Made by a program: the position numbers and the translations under genes
Notes under the pieces: model-generated
Told to the model about the DNA's origin: nothing
Database searches by the model: none
Seen by the model: the letters and a program-made list of their open reading frames with translations, nothing else
From: Tupaia tana
Lineage: Eukaryota; Chordata; Mammalia; Scandentia; Tupaiidae
Assembly: GCA_026018925.1 (NCBI GenBank)
Contig: JAKSZU010000009.1
Coordinates: forward strand, 68,684,949 to 68,748,948
Direction of reading: 5' to 3'
DNA: 64,000 nt
Shown: piece after piece, positions 34,459-47,935 of the stretch
Layout: each line of letters begins with the position of its first letter
How positions within the stretch are numbered: the stretch's first letter is position 1

Positions 34459-36000
34459 AGGAAAGGCACCCTAAATTTTTCTTTCATTCAATGCTTAACT
34501 ATCAAAGTACGCAACAGAGAAGAGAATAAACTAAATTTATTTTGTTGGCATTATGTGAGTGAAAATTTGAATAATTATGCTACAGTTTCTTTGGGTTAAT
34601 TCCATGGCATACTAAATTCTTATCTTCTGCTAGGTACATATGTCCACTATTAATATTAATATAGCATAGAAGGTCTATCATGTTAGAAACCTTGATTCAT
34701 GGTCAATTCTTAGTTCCCAAGATCACAGGGTAACACATCTAAAGGAAGGAACCAAGAATAACTTGAAAAAAAAAAAAAAAAGATTTTAAAACAGCAAAAG
34801 AATGATCATCTAGGAACTGTTTTCTTTAGTACTGGATTCATATTGCTTAGATTTTAAGACTTTAGTGTATACTAATATGTATAACACTTTTGGTGAATGA
34901 TTGAAATGTGAAGCTTCAGATAAACTTTATAATTGTGTGAAATGTGCTTATGGCTATTTTAAAAGTTCACAGCCAGTCAATTGAATATAGATGTAGCTGT
35001 TTTATAAATTCTAAAATAGAAATGTGTTATGACCAATGAGTATATTTCACATGGATCGATTTTGCCTTCAGGTAAGTATGCCTAATGTTATTTCTACTGG
35101 AAGCATAAATAAAGGAGAATTGGCCAATGTAGTATAATTTTTTAATATTGAGAATCATTCACAATGTAAAATATTTCATTTTAAAAAATCAATAAAAAAA
35201 AACTTAAGCTCTTTTAAATTTCTTTTGTATCAAAGCATATTAGGTAATATCCAGTAATATCTCTACTTGGCCCAGTTCTTGTTAGATTCCTTTTGGCTTC
35301 TTTTTTGTCTTATGAAATTAATTTTTTCCTCCCCTGAGTGAGAGGGGATTAGAAAGAAAATTCTAAAAATAAATTTTAGCTGGCACAAGAAGAGGAAATG
35401 AATCTACCTTTGGTTTGATTACATTTTAACTTTAATATCACTCTTCATTATCTATCTATCTTTCTATCTGCCTCACATTAGGATCATAATCTCAATGCTC
35501 ATGTGTGAAATGCAAATGGGCAATTTTAATGAAATTACAATTATTATTTATGTTTAGCTTTTTAAATCTTGGAAAATAAATTGTTGAGTTTGTGAAGAGT
35601 ACAATATCTACCTCTAAAATTTAACTAATTAAAAGGAAAAAAAACATTGTCTTATGAAGTGTGATGAATCTTTTTTGTGTGTCAACATCGCTTAGCTGTA
35701 ATACTGAGTTATGTAATGAACCACTAAGTGAATGAATCTAAGTGTTGCTGTGAAGTTACTTTGTAAAGGTGGTTAACATCTAAAATCAGTTTATTTTTAA
35801 GTAAAGGAAAGCACCCTCACTGAAGTGAGTGAGCTTCATGTAATCAGCTAAATGACTTCAAAATTTGAAGTTTCCCAAATGTGGAGTTTTGCAATAAGAC
35901 TATAGCATCAATGATAAACTGAATTTCTGGACTGCTGATCTGCCTCATAAATTTACAACTTGCCACCGAAAATAATACAAGCCAATTTCTTAAAGTATCT
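34459..36000. other. No gene recognised
   Basis: AT-rich, low complexity in places. No conserved frames and no clear repeat. Confidence 0.5.
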
Positions 36001-36008
36001 TGTCTCTC

Positions 36009-36022
36009 CTCTCCTCTCTCTT

Positions 36023-36089
<67 letters not shown>

Positions 36090-36096
36090 ACACACA
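36009..36096. repeat. (TC)n(TA)n(CA)n compound microsatellite
   Basis: Directly visible run of TC, then TA, then CA units. Confidence 0.95.
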
Positions 36097-36143
36097 TATG
36101 TATATATTAAGAAGTGTGTTATATATGAGTATGTGCATGTATA

Positions 36144-36346
36144 CAGTCATGTATTACTTTATAATAAGTTCTAAGAAATGCATTGTTAGGCAATTTGGTC
36201 ATTGTGTGACCATCATAGAGTTCATGCATATAAACCTGGATGGCACATCCTACTACACATTTGGGCTGTATGGTATAATTTTATGTGATCACCATGATAT
36301 ACGTGGTCTGTCATTGACTGAAATGTTGTTATGCAGGATATGACTG
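36144..36346 (+). mobile_element. MER2-like Tigger-family element, internally deleted
   Basis: Termini cagtcatg and tatgactg are inverted. TA dinucleotides flank them (36142-36143 and 36347-36348). Internal sequence ('aagaaatgcattgttaggcaattt', 'gtgtgaccatcatagagt') follows MER2. About 200 bp against a MER2 length of about 345 bp. Confidence 0.8.
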
Positions 36347-36409
36347 TATGTGTATGGATACATATATATGTATATGTTTGTGTGTGCGTATATATGTGTG
36401 GGCATATAT

Positions 36410-36486
36410 GTAGTAACACTATCACAGAAACACACAGAATAATGTTTTACCAACTGTCTGGGCATCCTGTGACCCAGTCAAATTAA
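36410..36486. repeat. End of an old interspersed repeat
   Basis: 'cacagaataatgttttaccaactgtctgggcatcctgtgacccagtcaa' resembles the conserved end of a common old mammalian repeat. A related start-like segment occurs at 58016-58270. Class not resolved. Confidence 0.35.
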
Positions 36487-36498
36487 CATGAGATTGGC

Positions 36499-36765
36499 GG
36501 GGACCAGCAGTTAGCGTAATGGCTATGTCGCTGGACTCCCATGTAGTCGACTACGGTTCGCGTCCCAGACCTGGTGGCTTAAACTCACGCTGGGCGTGTG
36601 TGCGTGCGTGCCCAAGATCCCGAGAGGAGAATGGAGGAGAAGGGATTGCGGTGTGGCCTTCCTCCCTGGGGGGTGATTTCTCACTTTCTGTCTCTCTGTC
36701 TCTCTTTGTCTGGCGAGCGCATGCGCCCTATAGCAAAAATCTCTCCAAAAAAAAAAAAAAAAAAA
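36499..36765 (+). mobile_element. tRNA-derived SINE, long form
   Basis: Near-consensus copy with A-tail. Imperfect flanking repeat atgagatt. Confidence 0.95.
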
Positions 36766-36980
36766 AACCATATGAGATTAACTATCAAAAGTTCATTGGC
36801 ACTCATAAAAATTTCCTTAAACCATGTTTCATCTCCAAATAAATACAATAACAGCCATTACTCTGCCTAACACGGTACAACTATCCTATGTGCAAGTGTA
36901 AACACATAACCACTTTCCAAAAACACATAAACTTTACCCCAGGAGATAAAGTCCTCAAGTGATGTTTACCATTCTCCTGA

Positions 36981-37550
36981 TACAGTATTTTCTCCTTACC
37001 AGAGGGGTTATATTCCAAAATCCCCAGAAGATGCTGTTAACTGCAGAAGTTTAGAACCCCACAATGAACTCTGGGGTTGTCAGGAAAGTCATGATACATT
37101 TTTGCATAGGAAAACGTGTCTCAATTTCCTTGATGACCTAGTAATTTTTTACAATACATACCTATGATATATTACAATTAAGGCTTCTCTTTGGCATATC
37201 CAAACTGCCAGCATCACTACTCTTGTGACTTCGGGCCTTCATTAAGTAAAATAAAGGTTACTATAACACAAGCAATGTGGTATTGTGACAGTCAATCTGA
37301 AACCTGAGAGTGCTACTAACTGACTAACAAGTGGATAGTGTAAATAGCATGAATACAATGGACAAAGTGATGATTCATGTCTCAAGCAAGACAGAGTAAA
37401 AATGATGTGAGATTCCATCACACTGCTCAGAACAACTCACAATTTAAAACTTCTGAGTTGTTTATTTCCAGAATTTTCCATTTAATATTTTTAAATCACA
37501 GTTGACCGCAGGGAACTAAAACTGCTGAAAATAAAAGCATAGATAAAGGT
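36981..37550. mobile_element. Tigger/pogo-type DNA transposon relic
   Basis: The left end 'tacagtattttctccttaccagagggg' and right end 'cacagttgaccgcagggaactaaaactg...gataaagg' are diverged inverted ends of a Tigger-type element. No transposase frame is seen. Confidence 0.6.
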
Positions 37551-37651
37551 GAGACTATTAGAACCTGCACCTTAAATACTATAATGTAAAATTAATGATA
37601 TTTAAATAATATAATATAGTCAATATACCTTATGTTAAATAACAAGGGTAT

Positions 37652-37925
37652 GGGGCCAGCAGGTGACAGGGTGGTTAAGACAGGTGGATCCCCACATAGT
37701 CCACCGTGATCTGAGTCCCAGACGTGGTTGCTTGAAAATTACACAGGGCAGAAGTGCGTGTGTGACTAAAATTCCAAGAGGAGAATGGAGAAGAAGGGAT
37801 TGTAGTGTGGCCATTCCTCCAAGGAATGATTTTTCACTTTCCCGCTCTTTGTATCTCTCATCTCCAGCAAATGCATGCACCCAATGACAAAACCAAATAA
37901 ATAAATAAATAAATAAAATAAAAAC
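37652..37925 (+). mobile_element. tRNA-derived SINE, older long form
   Basis: Has the ggggccagcaggtgacaggg head and a (TAAA)n tail. The duplication aacaagggtat / aaccagggtat flanks it. Confidence 0.85.
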
Positions 37926-40275
37926 CAGGGTATAAGAAATAAGACAACAAAGAACTATATTGTTTTTTTATTTATTTCTATAGATACATACACACATACA
38001 CATGCATTTATAACAAAAAAGAAAAGAAAGAAAAGGAGGAAAACAGTCTTTGTTTCTGTAACTTATTACATGGTTATACCTGGTATTTATAACTAATTCT
38101 TTCACTAGCCATCTTGCATTACTTTTGCTGTCAGTAAGCACCTCAGCTGGTTCTGGTTCTTTACCTGGTGGGGTATCACAAAAATTCACTCCAAAAGGAT
38201 AGTCTTGACTGGATTGCACTGTAGTAGTTTTCCATTGACCTTAATCACAGGGCTTAGTAGTACTAAGAGATAGCCTAAGGGATCTTCTGTATTCCAGGCA
38301 TACTTTTTTTTACCTCAACTGGGGATTAATACTCCAATTTTCCCTGGGAAAGCAGGACTAATTCTAGCCAACATATTTACTCTCTTTTTGCCTGTTGATT
38401 CAGAGGCATGTGGAGCCCAAAGTGTCTGGGTAGCAGTCTTAACTTTCAGTTCAATGAAATCATTGATATATTTCTGATGGAAGTATTCCTTTCCCTGAAC
38501 TATGATTTCTAGGACAGGAGAACTTAAGGCCCCAGAACAGAAAGCAAAATATTTGCTAGTGACTCAATAGGAGTACTGGTAAATGATGTCACTCCCATTT
38601 CTACTTCTGGATTGCTGAGCCCTTGAATCACAGTTACAGAAGAAATTGCACCATATTTTAGACATGGTTTCAGAGCATACACAGCCTCCTGGAGAGCCTT
38701 GCTCCTTCTCTTCAAGGTATTGCCACCTGGCTGATGCTGTAATTGAGTTTACCAAAAAACAAACAAACAAACAAACAAAAACATTTCATTGTCCTTGAGG
38801 ATAGTGAGAGATCTGATAAGACCAGTGAGTACCACAATCATGAGCCTACTGCAGCACTTCATTTGCTGTGAGGTGGATTCTTTGATTGGAAGCAATTTTG
38901 TGTGGAATACGATGATAGGTAAGATATTCTATAAGTCTAACAATGGTAGTTTCAGAAAAAGCATTTATAACCAGGGAAGGCAAATCTGTATATGCAAAAG
39001 TGTCTATGCTATCAATAATAAGCACAAAACAGTGCCCTTTCCATGGTAGAAGCAATCCCGTGGAATCAGATTGCCACTAGGTATCAAATCCGGGACACAG
39101 TGTTGATCTCTGCTGCTGGTAGATTTGGCAATCAGTGGTGGCTGTAGCCAGGCCATCCTTCATAAGTGGAAGTTCATATTGCTAAATACATGCATAACCT
39201 CCATCCATACCACCATGGCCATTTTATTCATGAGCCCATTTAGAAGAAGGCAAGAATGGCTAGGAAAAGGGGCTGACCAGTATCTACAGAATGGTCTATC
39301 CTATCTATTTGATTATTAAAATCCTTTTCTGCTAAAGACACACTTTGGAGATCACTAACATCATACACAAATATCTTCAAATGTTATTTGTCCATTCAGA
39401 AAGGAACACCCCTGTACCTCAACACCAAACTTCCAACATTTTCTGAGTTCCTAACCATCCAGCCAAACCATGGGCCATGACCCATTCATCAGTCTATAAT
39501 CAAACATCTGGCCATTGTACCTTCTAAACAAAGTGTAGCAAAAATGCAGTGCTAGAAAGTATGCCCATCAGAAATATTCTTCTTTACCACTGCCCTTCAT
39601 AGATATGCTGGGAAGAGTACATAGTGTAATAGCTTTCCACTTCCTGATAGAACCCGTGTGTCACACAGAATTACCTATAATACAAACCAGTATTCTCTTT
39701 CTGTAACTGATACAGGAGACTCACCACAAAGCTATGGGTTACAGGTTGTAAGACAGAAGGCAGTGTAGCAGAAGTAGGGACAATGGGCATTTGGATCACT
39801 TCTTTACATAACTTGCTTGTGCCTTTTGTACCTGTTTAGGCTCATTCGCACATATATTACTTCTATTTGATGATGGGATACCATTGCGTGCTTCCATGTG
39901 TTAAATCTCTACTAAGGCACAAAAGCAGGACAACAGCTTTTTCTCAAAAGGAGAGTAGCTATCAGTAGAGGATAGCAGATTTATACTACAAAATCCTCCA
40001 AAATATACACCGAGAATCACTTACAGGGGCCAACCAAAGGTTTCGAACAGGCTCTCTGTCATTGACACTTTTAACATCATTAGATCTGCTGGATCACATG
40101 GCCCACATGGTAGAGCAGCATGGGCAACACTGTGGACTTATTAAAGACCCTTTCTTCATTGGGGTCCTCATTGAAAGATAGCGGCTTTTTAGGTCACTGG
40201 ATTAATGGGCTGAAATAGCACATTCAAATGAGAAATATGTTGCCTCCCAAATCCAAAATGGCTCACTAGGCATGG

Positions 40276-40276
<1 letters not shown>

Positions 40277-40313
<37 letters not shown>
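40277..40313. repeat. (CT)n microsatellite
   Basis: Uninterrupted CT run. Confidence 0.95.
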
Positions 40314-40317
<4 letters not shown>

Positions 40318-40370
40318 AATACGAGAGGACTGATGCAACAAAGTTTTCTCCTCCTTAGAGAAGATATGTT

Positions 40371-40624
40371 GGGGCCAGCATGTGGTGTAGTGGTTAATGC
40401 ACTAGACTTACACATAGTTGACTATGGTTTAAATCCTGGACCTGATGGCTTGAAAGTCACGCTGGGTGCATGTGCCCAAAATCTCGAGAGAAAACTAAAG
40501 GAGAAGGGACACGGCCCTCCTCCTCGAGGGGTGATTTCTCACTTTCTTTCTTTCTGTCTCTATTTCTCTCTCTCCAGTGAGCATAGGGAACATATGCACC
40601 CTATGGCAAAAAGAGAAAGAAAGG
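40371..40624 (+). mobile_element. tRNA-derived SINE, older long form
   Basis: Has the ggggccagcatgtggtgtag head and the 'gagagaaaactaaaggag' body. It lies inside ERVL relic A. Confidence 0.85.
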
Positions 40625-41499
40625 CTATATCAATATGCCCCACCTACTGAACCCCTGAAAATCTCACTGAGGTAAAATTACCTTGAATTTTTGTCAGATT
40701 TATTTCCCATTTACTGACATGTAAACATCTTAGATTAGGCTAGACTAGCTGCTAATTTTTGTAGGTCCAGATAGCACATGTCATCAATGAAATGGATCAG
40801 TATGATGATGGGTTGTGGAAAGGAAAGATGATCAACTTCCCTGCAAAGCAAATTATGACTAAGTGCTGGAGAGTTAATATAGTCTTTAGGCAAGACAGTA
40901 CAGGTATATTACTAGTCTTGTTAGATAAAAGGCAACTTCTTCAGATATGTCTTATTGACATTTATGAAGGAGAAAAAGAGAAATAAAAATATTTGTCAGG
41001 TCAATAGCTTGCATAGCCAATATGAGGGAAGAGATAATTTGCTCAAGCAATGAAACCATGTCTTTTACAACAACTGAAAGTTGAGTTGACACCTGGTTAA
41101 ACTGAGAATATTCCATTTTCATTCTCCAAGATCCATCTGACTTTTACACAAACGAAGTAGGAAAATTGAATGGAGATGTGGGAATCTCCACACCTGTATC
41201 TAGTTCTTGATGGTGGTACAAATCTCTGCAATCCCTCCAGGAATGTGGTATTGCTTTGGTTTACCATCTTTCTACATAGAGGCAGCTCTAATGGCATCCA
41301 CTTGGCCTTTCCCTCTATCCCTCACTCCACAGGTGAGGGAACCAAAGTGGAGAACCTGGCAGTGTCTGAGTATGACTATTCTAATTATGCATTCTGGAAC
41401 TGGGAAGATAACCACAGGATGGATTCAGAGACCCAATGGGCCCACTGTGAGATTGATCTGAAATAAAACTCCATTAATTCCCTGGATTCATACAGAGAG

Positions 41500-41640
41500 C
41501 TTTCTAAGGTAGCACAGCCCTGCTAACACCCTGATTTCAAACTTGAAGCCTAAACCATTGTGAGAAAATAATTTCCTGTTCCTTCAAGCCACCTGATATG
41601 TGGCACATTGTTGTGGCAGCCCTGGGAAACAAACAAAATA
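41500..41640 (+). repeat. MLT1-like (MaLR) LTR 3' end
   Basis: 'aataatttcctgttccttcaagccacctgatatgtggcacattgttgtggcagccctgg' resembles the conserved MLT1 LTR 3' end. Confidence 0.55.
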
Positions 41641-41785
41641 GAAAGCTGTAATATACTTTACATCAACAATTTGACTCAAATAACATTTTTCTTTCGGGAG
41701 AACACACACACACATGTGCATAAATATCCATACACACCATAAAATGAAATCAGAATCAATGAATTCATACATGACCTTCCTCTCT

Positions 41786-42255
<470 letters not shown>

Positions 42256-43214
42256 AACCTTCCTATTTCTTACTTCATTTCTTGAAAAATATAATCAACA
42301 TCACAAAAGAGTTGTCAGATTTTCACCTTTTTGGAAAAGACTGAGGAATACAAATGTCTTGTGAATGAAAGTAAATTTTACAAAAAGTAACAGAGAACAT
42401 GGCCTACAACAACACATCATGAAGTGCTTACAACTTCACCACAACATTCCAAATACAAAGCTGGGCAGTCTTTTCTCTTTTTCCTCTCTCTCAAACTGTC
42501 TGAGTTTATTATTAAAGTTTGCAATACTGAGAAGTGGGGGTGAGAGGCTGGGGCTGCATTTTTCAAAAGTGTCTGTGACATAAATGACACAGAAAGACCG
42601 TGGGATTGTTTTACACTTCTGAAGACTGAATAGATACAAAAGTACAGGTACAATTAGTATACCTGGTCCTAGGTTGGACTTGTATTGGAGGTTTTTTTTT
42701 TTTAAAGCTTTAAGGACATTATGTGTCAATTGATCAAACTGGAAAACAGCTATCAGATGAGCTATAACTATTGAATCAATGTTAAACTTACTGTTTGTTT
42801 GTGTACTTTTATATGTGCTAGTTTTTCTTCCTTCTTCTCTTTCTCCCTTCCTTTCTCCTTCTCTCTTTTGTTTCTTGTCAGGAGTTCTTCCTTCAAATCT
42901 TCACTTGGTTTTAGCTCCCAAATGAATATTGGGAAGGTTTAAATCTTCCTAAAAATATATCTTTAGTAAACCATTATTGGAAGTTTCTTTAAAATTCCAT
43001 CTATATTAAATTTATCAAGAGAATGTCTCTCTCATGAAAATTAGGAAGTAAAGGCCCTACAGGTGTGTGTAACTTAATGGAGAAAGAGAGAACAGATTAG
43101 AAAAACGCCAATGGGAAAGACATTAAGGAAGGTGATTTTGGGTGAGGACTAGAGGAAATTCGTTGAACTGATCTTATTTATTCCCATCACTCTGGGCAGA
43201 GGGTGGTGCATGTG
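42256..43214. other. No gene or clear repeat
   Basis: AT-rich, short unrelated frames only. Confidence 0.45.
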
Positions 43215-44242
<1,028 letters not shown>

Positions 44243-44274
44243 CCTGCAAACCAGCAGCCATCCCACCGCTTAGC

Positions 44275-44280
44275 AATAAA
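44275..44280 (+). terminator. Polyadenylation signal of the E2 retrogene
   Basis: AATAAA 33 nt after the stop codon. No genomic A-tail follows, so the 3' end of the original retrocopy is not visible. Confidence 0.6.
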
Positions 44281-44359
44281 GACAACGCGGCAATGACGTG
44301 CTTTGCTTATCTTTTGGTTACTTTCTAATGACGCGACTTCCGCCATCATGGGCCGGCGG

Positions 44360-44530
44360 TGTCTGTAAAGGGGGTGGAGGGAGTGTGGGGGTTAGGGCTG
44401 GGGGTGTGGGAAGGGTGGGGTGTGGGGTAGGTGGGAGGTGGAGAGGATTGGGTGTGGGGTCGGTGGGAGGTGGGGAGGGTGGGGTGTGGGGTCGGTGGAA
44501 GATGGGGGGAGTAAGGGGGTAGGAACAGGA
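44360..44530 (+). repeat. G-rich minisatellite
   Basis: Repeats of about 20-45 bp such as 'ggggtgtggggtcggtggga' with many GGG/GGGG runs on the plus strand. Four-run spacing allows G-quadruplex formation. Confidence 0.85.
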
Positions 44531-44539
44531 ACGGACTGA

Positions 44540-45455
44540 CGGGGTGCAAAGCAGAGACCAGCTCTACCCTAGTTTTGACTAGAAGAGTTCTTTATTGATT
44601 CAGAATTTGGAAAACAGAGTAAGAGGGGGTTGGCTTCAGGGCGAGAGGAGAGCAGTTGCACCCACCAGGGAGATCATTTTTTAGGTGGACTCTTTAGAAA
44701 CTGACAAGAGTCAGGAAAAGCTAGGTGAAGATTATGAACTAGTCAGGTGTCCATTTTATTCCGAAGAACCCGTATCTTCCGGTGTTTTAATACTGATGAA
44801 GAATATTAACCCAGGTCCTCTATTTTAAGGTCTAGGTTTAATTGGCCCCAAATAAAATGGATGAGGTGCTGTTACCCAGTCAATTTGTTCTGTTCGGGGG
44901 TTTCTGCATCGCACTTCCCACCATCCCCACTATTTGGCACACTCTGCCTCTTTCCTGCCCTCAGGGTTGTATGTATGTGGCTTCTCAGAACATATCTACT
45001 AGCTCTAACTCATTTTGTTTTCTCTAGAACTAAAAATGGTCTGAGATATATACCCAGCTCACAAGCCTATGGGATCAACTGTCCCAGATTGGTGGGGGCT
45101 GGCAGGATAACAGGCCTCCAGGGTTAAAAACAAAGGCCTTTATTAGGTCATGACACAGCAGGAGTAGATGCTTCACTGCCAGGTCCCCTTAACCCCCAAG
45201 TCCCAGGGGCAGACTGGAGCTGACTGAGTGTGTGCTACACACAACAGAGTGGTCTCCTCACAGCTGAAGAACCCCAAACTCAGGGACCCCTTGTCTCTAA
45301 AGGAGGAGTCGTACCAAGACTGCCCAACTTTTGCCCCAGAGGGAGACTTTCTTACTAATTTGGTCATGAAACAGACTAAGCTAACCTAGAGGGATTTCTA
45401 TCTTAGAATCCTATCTTTGCTGTTAGCTATACAAACATACTTCAAAAACATGTTA
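44540..45455 (-). repeat. Unclassified, possible ERV/LTR sequence antisense
   Basis: Reverse-strand AATAAA contexts at 44590-44600 and 45136-45142 and moderate GC content suggest LTR-type sequence. There is no second copy in the window and no recognised family. Confidence 0.3.
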
Positions 45456-45470
45456 AAAAATACATATATA

Positions 45471-45640
45471 GGGAACTGTGGGTGGCATGGAGGTTGAGGC
45501 ACTGGACTCTCACATGGTCGACAACGGTTCAAGTCCTGGACCTGATGGCTTGCTTTCTCACTTTCTCTCTCTCTCTCTGTCTTTCTCTGGTCAAAGTGAA
45601 AAATGATAATAATAAATAAAATAAATAATTCTTTAAAAAA
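45471..45640 (+). mobile_element. tRNA-derived SINE, short form
   Basis: Head, CT-rich stretch, 'tctggtcaaagtgaaa' and a TAAA tail. Flanked by aaaaatacatata / aaaaatacacata. Confidence 0.9.
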
Positions 45641-45650
45641 TACACATATT

Positions 45651-45925
45651 GTGGCCAGCAGATGGCATAGCAGTTACATTACTTGACATCCGTATGGCCA
45701 ACCATAGTTTGAGTCCCATACCCAGTGGCTTGAAACTCATGCCAGGCACATGTGTATGCATACCCAAGATCTAGGGAGGAAAACGGAAGAGAAGGGATTG
45801 CAGTGTGGCCATCTCCCCTGAGCCGTAATTTTTTGCTTTCTCTCTCAGTGTCTCTGTCTTTGTCTTTCTTTCTCTCCAGTGAGTAAACGCGCTATAAGGC
45901 AAAAACCTCTACCAAAAAAAAAATC
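45651..45925 (+). mobile_element. tRNA-derived SINE, older long form
   Basis: Directly follows the short SINE. Diverged head and body, A-tail near 45915. Confidence 0.85.
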
Positions 45926-46065
45926 TATGTATCTGTATATATATCTCCCATGTGAAACTGAAATTTTAATAATCTCTGTTTGCCCACTTAAACACAGCTC
46001 TCATATTTATTTTCAGTTTTTGTTTACATTCTTATATGGAAAAGCAGATTATTAAAGATCAGTGA

Positions 46066-46345
46066 TGGAATCAGTAGGCGGCATAGTGATTTAGGTACTG
46101 GACTCCCACATGGTCGACTGCAGTTCCAATTTCGCACCCAGTGAAGCTCCCACCGAACACATCGTGCTTGCTTGCGAGCACGCCCAAAATCCCAAGAGGA
46201 GAATGGATTGTGGTGTGGCCATTCCCCCTGGAGGGTGATTTCTCTCACTTTCTCCCTCTCTGTGTCTGTCTCTCCATCTCTCTCTCCACTAAGAGTGCAT
46301 GCCCTTTGGCAAAAAAAAAAAAAAGAAAAAAAAAGGAAAGAAAAA
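46066..46345 (+). mobile_element. tRNA-derived SINE, older long form
   Basis: Diverged copy with A-rich tail. Flanked by aaagatcagtga / aaaatcagtga. Confidence 0.85.
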
Positions 46346-46679
46346 GAAAATCAGTGAGTATATCTGTAAGAATATTTACATTATTTAACATTTTTTTAAA
46401 ATACGCAAAATGATAATCTAGTATAAATAGTGTCACAAGATGTACAGAAATACTGTGGAGAATTGTACTTCAGCAGTTTTAATTGATTGGATCTCTCTGG
46501 CTATAAAGGTAAAAATTAAGTTTTTGAAAATACTTATATGTATTAAAAATCCTAATTTTATCTATAGAATTTACACATTCAAGAATGTCTAATCGGTGTA
46601 ATAATCAGTGCATTATCTTCAAAAATACTTTGTTTTAATTTAATCTACCCTTTTTAAGGAGTGGTCATAAAGTCCCCCA

Positions 46680-46839
46680 AATTCATGTACTGATACTACC
46701 CTTGCATCCTGCACATCCTCCTTGGTGGCAGTAATCTGTAATCCCTCTAGGAATGTGGTGTCCCTTTTGATTTACTAGTAGCTAGAAGCAGTTCTGCAAA
46801 TTCCACTGGGCCTGCCCCACCACAATAGCCCTCATCCCA
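46680..46839 (-). mobile_element. ERVL-type relic B, start of pol
   Basis: 'taatccctctaggaatgtggtgtccc' parallels relic A ('caatccctccaggaatgtggtattgc', near 41230), so the two come from the same place in pol. The LTR at 46840 interrupts it and it resumes at 47936. Confidence 0.7.
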
Positions 46840-47929
46840 TGCCGGGGACCAGCCTCGGCGGGGGTGGGTTATCTCGACGGAGGCGGCGCAGGTGAACAGA
46901 AGACACAGGCCTCGATGCCTTTTCAGGCACGTCCTATGCTGGACACCCCCCAGAGATCGCTCTCTGGGGAGTGACAACTGCTAGGGATCATCGTGCCTTT
47001 TTATTGAAAATGTGTTACATGCAAGTAAAGGGAGAGGGGCTAGTGTTTCAATTATCAGCTCATAAAGGTTTTAACAAAAGGGAACATAGATTCTATTCAG
47101 GGTTGGATTAAGGGTGGGTCTCATGCAGCTCAGGGTTGGATTAAGGGTGGGTCTCGTGCAGTTCCGCATTTGTAGGTGGGTCTCCATGGAATTGTAGGTG
47201 GGTCTCCATAGAATGCAGTTTTGGGAAGGCGGTTCCGGTAAGCAGAGATGATTATCAGCTGATGGGGCGCAGCAGCCATTTTGTGATTACCAGGAATGGC
47301 TCTGAGAAAAGAAAATCTCAAGAATAGATATTAGTTCCTCTGGATCTTAATAAAGAATGATACTTACATAGTTTTATAGGGATCTAAAACTTGATTTGAG
47401 GAGTCCTAAAATATTTATCTATTTCGCTTGGTGAGGGCGGAGGTGTCCTGGGCCAGTTTTGGCCTAATCCTATTTTAAGTAAAGAAAGGATTAAGTTTAC
47501 CTTAAATGTATTTTGAAGGGCCTTCCAAAGGTCAAGATTATTTCTGCCTAGATAGAACTTCAGCCCACCCTCTACTGTGACCATGGAGATAAAGCATTGT
47601 AATTAATAGTAGGTGATTATAGCAAAGGGGAGCGGTCGGGGGAGTTCCTGGAAAATTTTATCATATACTCAGGATGTATAAGAGAGCTATGCGATTCTTT
47701 TATAGTAGTAAATTGGGGAGTCAGAGGGGGGTCGCTTCCCAGCAAGGCTACCAGTTTTCTGGAGCAAATAGCAAGCAGCCTTGCTGACATGCTAATTGAC
47801 CCAAGCTTTTTTCCAAGGTCAGGGGGTGCACAACAGTGGCTTTGCCAGCATATTGATCTTGACCGGAAGGAGCTCAAAGGTCTGGGGGCTCAGACAGATC
47901 CTGGGGCCTCACCGGGTCGGACTCCTCCA
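46840..47929 (-). mobile_element. Solo LTR, copy 2 (class II-like ERV)
   Basis: Same LTR as 7144-8123. It starts TG and ends CA on the minus strand, with a perfect 6-bp duplication atccca (46834-46839 and 47930-47935). The 1090-bp length includes local tandem duplications near 47097-47215 and extra sequence near 47755-47860. A 6-bp duplication fits class II (betaretrovirus-like) ERVs. Confidence 0.9.
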
Positions 47930-47935
47930 ATCCCA

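Larger units (their letters stand above)
38040..41300 (-). mobile_element. ERVL-type endogenous retrovirus relic A (pol, dUTPase side)
   Basis: Antisense pol of the ERVL class, decayed. On the minus strand, in order: the start of pol near 41097-41297; reverse transcriptase with a degenerate 'FIDDM' box near 40779-40797; RNase H relics (about 39800-40350); integrase relics (about 38650-39700, including 'IASNQRIHLTANEVLQ' at 38846-39055); the integrase C-terminal 'KALQEAVYALK' (38524-38715); and a 3' region with 'DTPPGKEPEPAEVL' (37968-38219). Frameshifts and stops throughout. No env, as usual for ERVL. A SINE and a CT repeat interrupt it. Confidence 0.8.

Noticed and set aside
38040..41300. 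A functional retroviral gene (integrase or dUTPase)
   Set aside because: Only short fragments remain open and the order is broken by SINE and microsatellite insertions.
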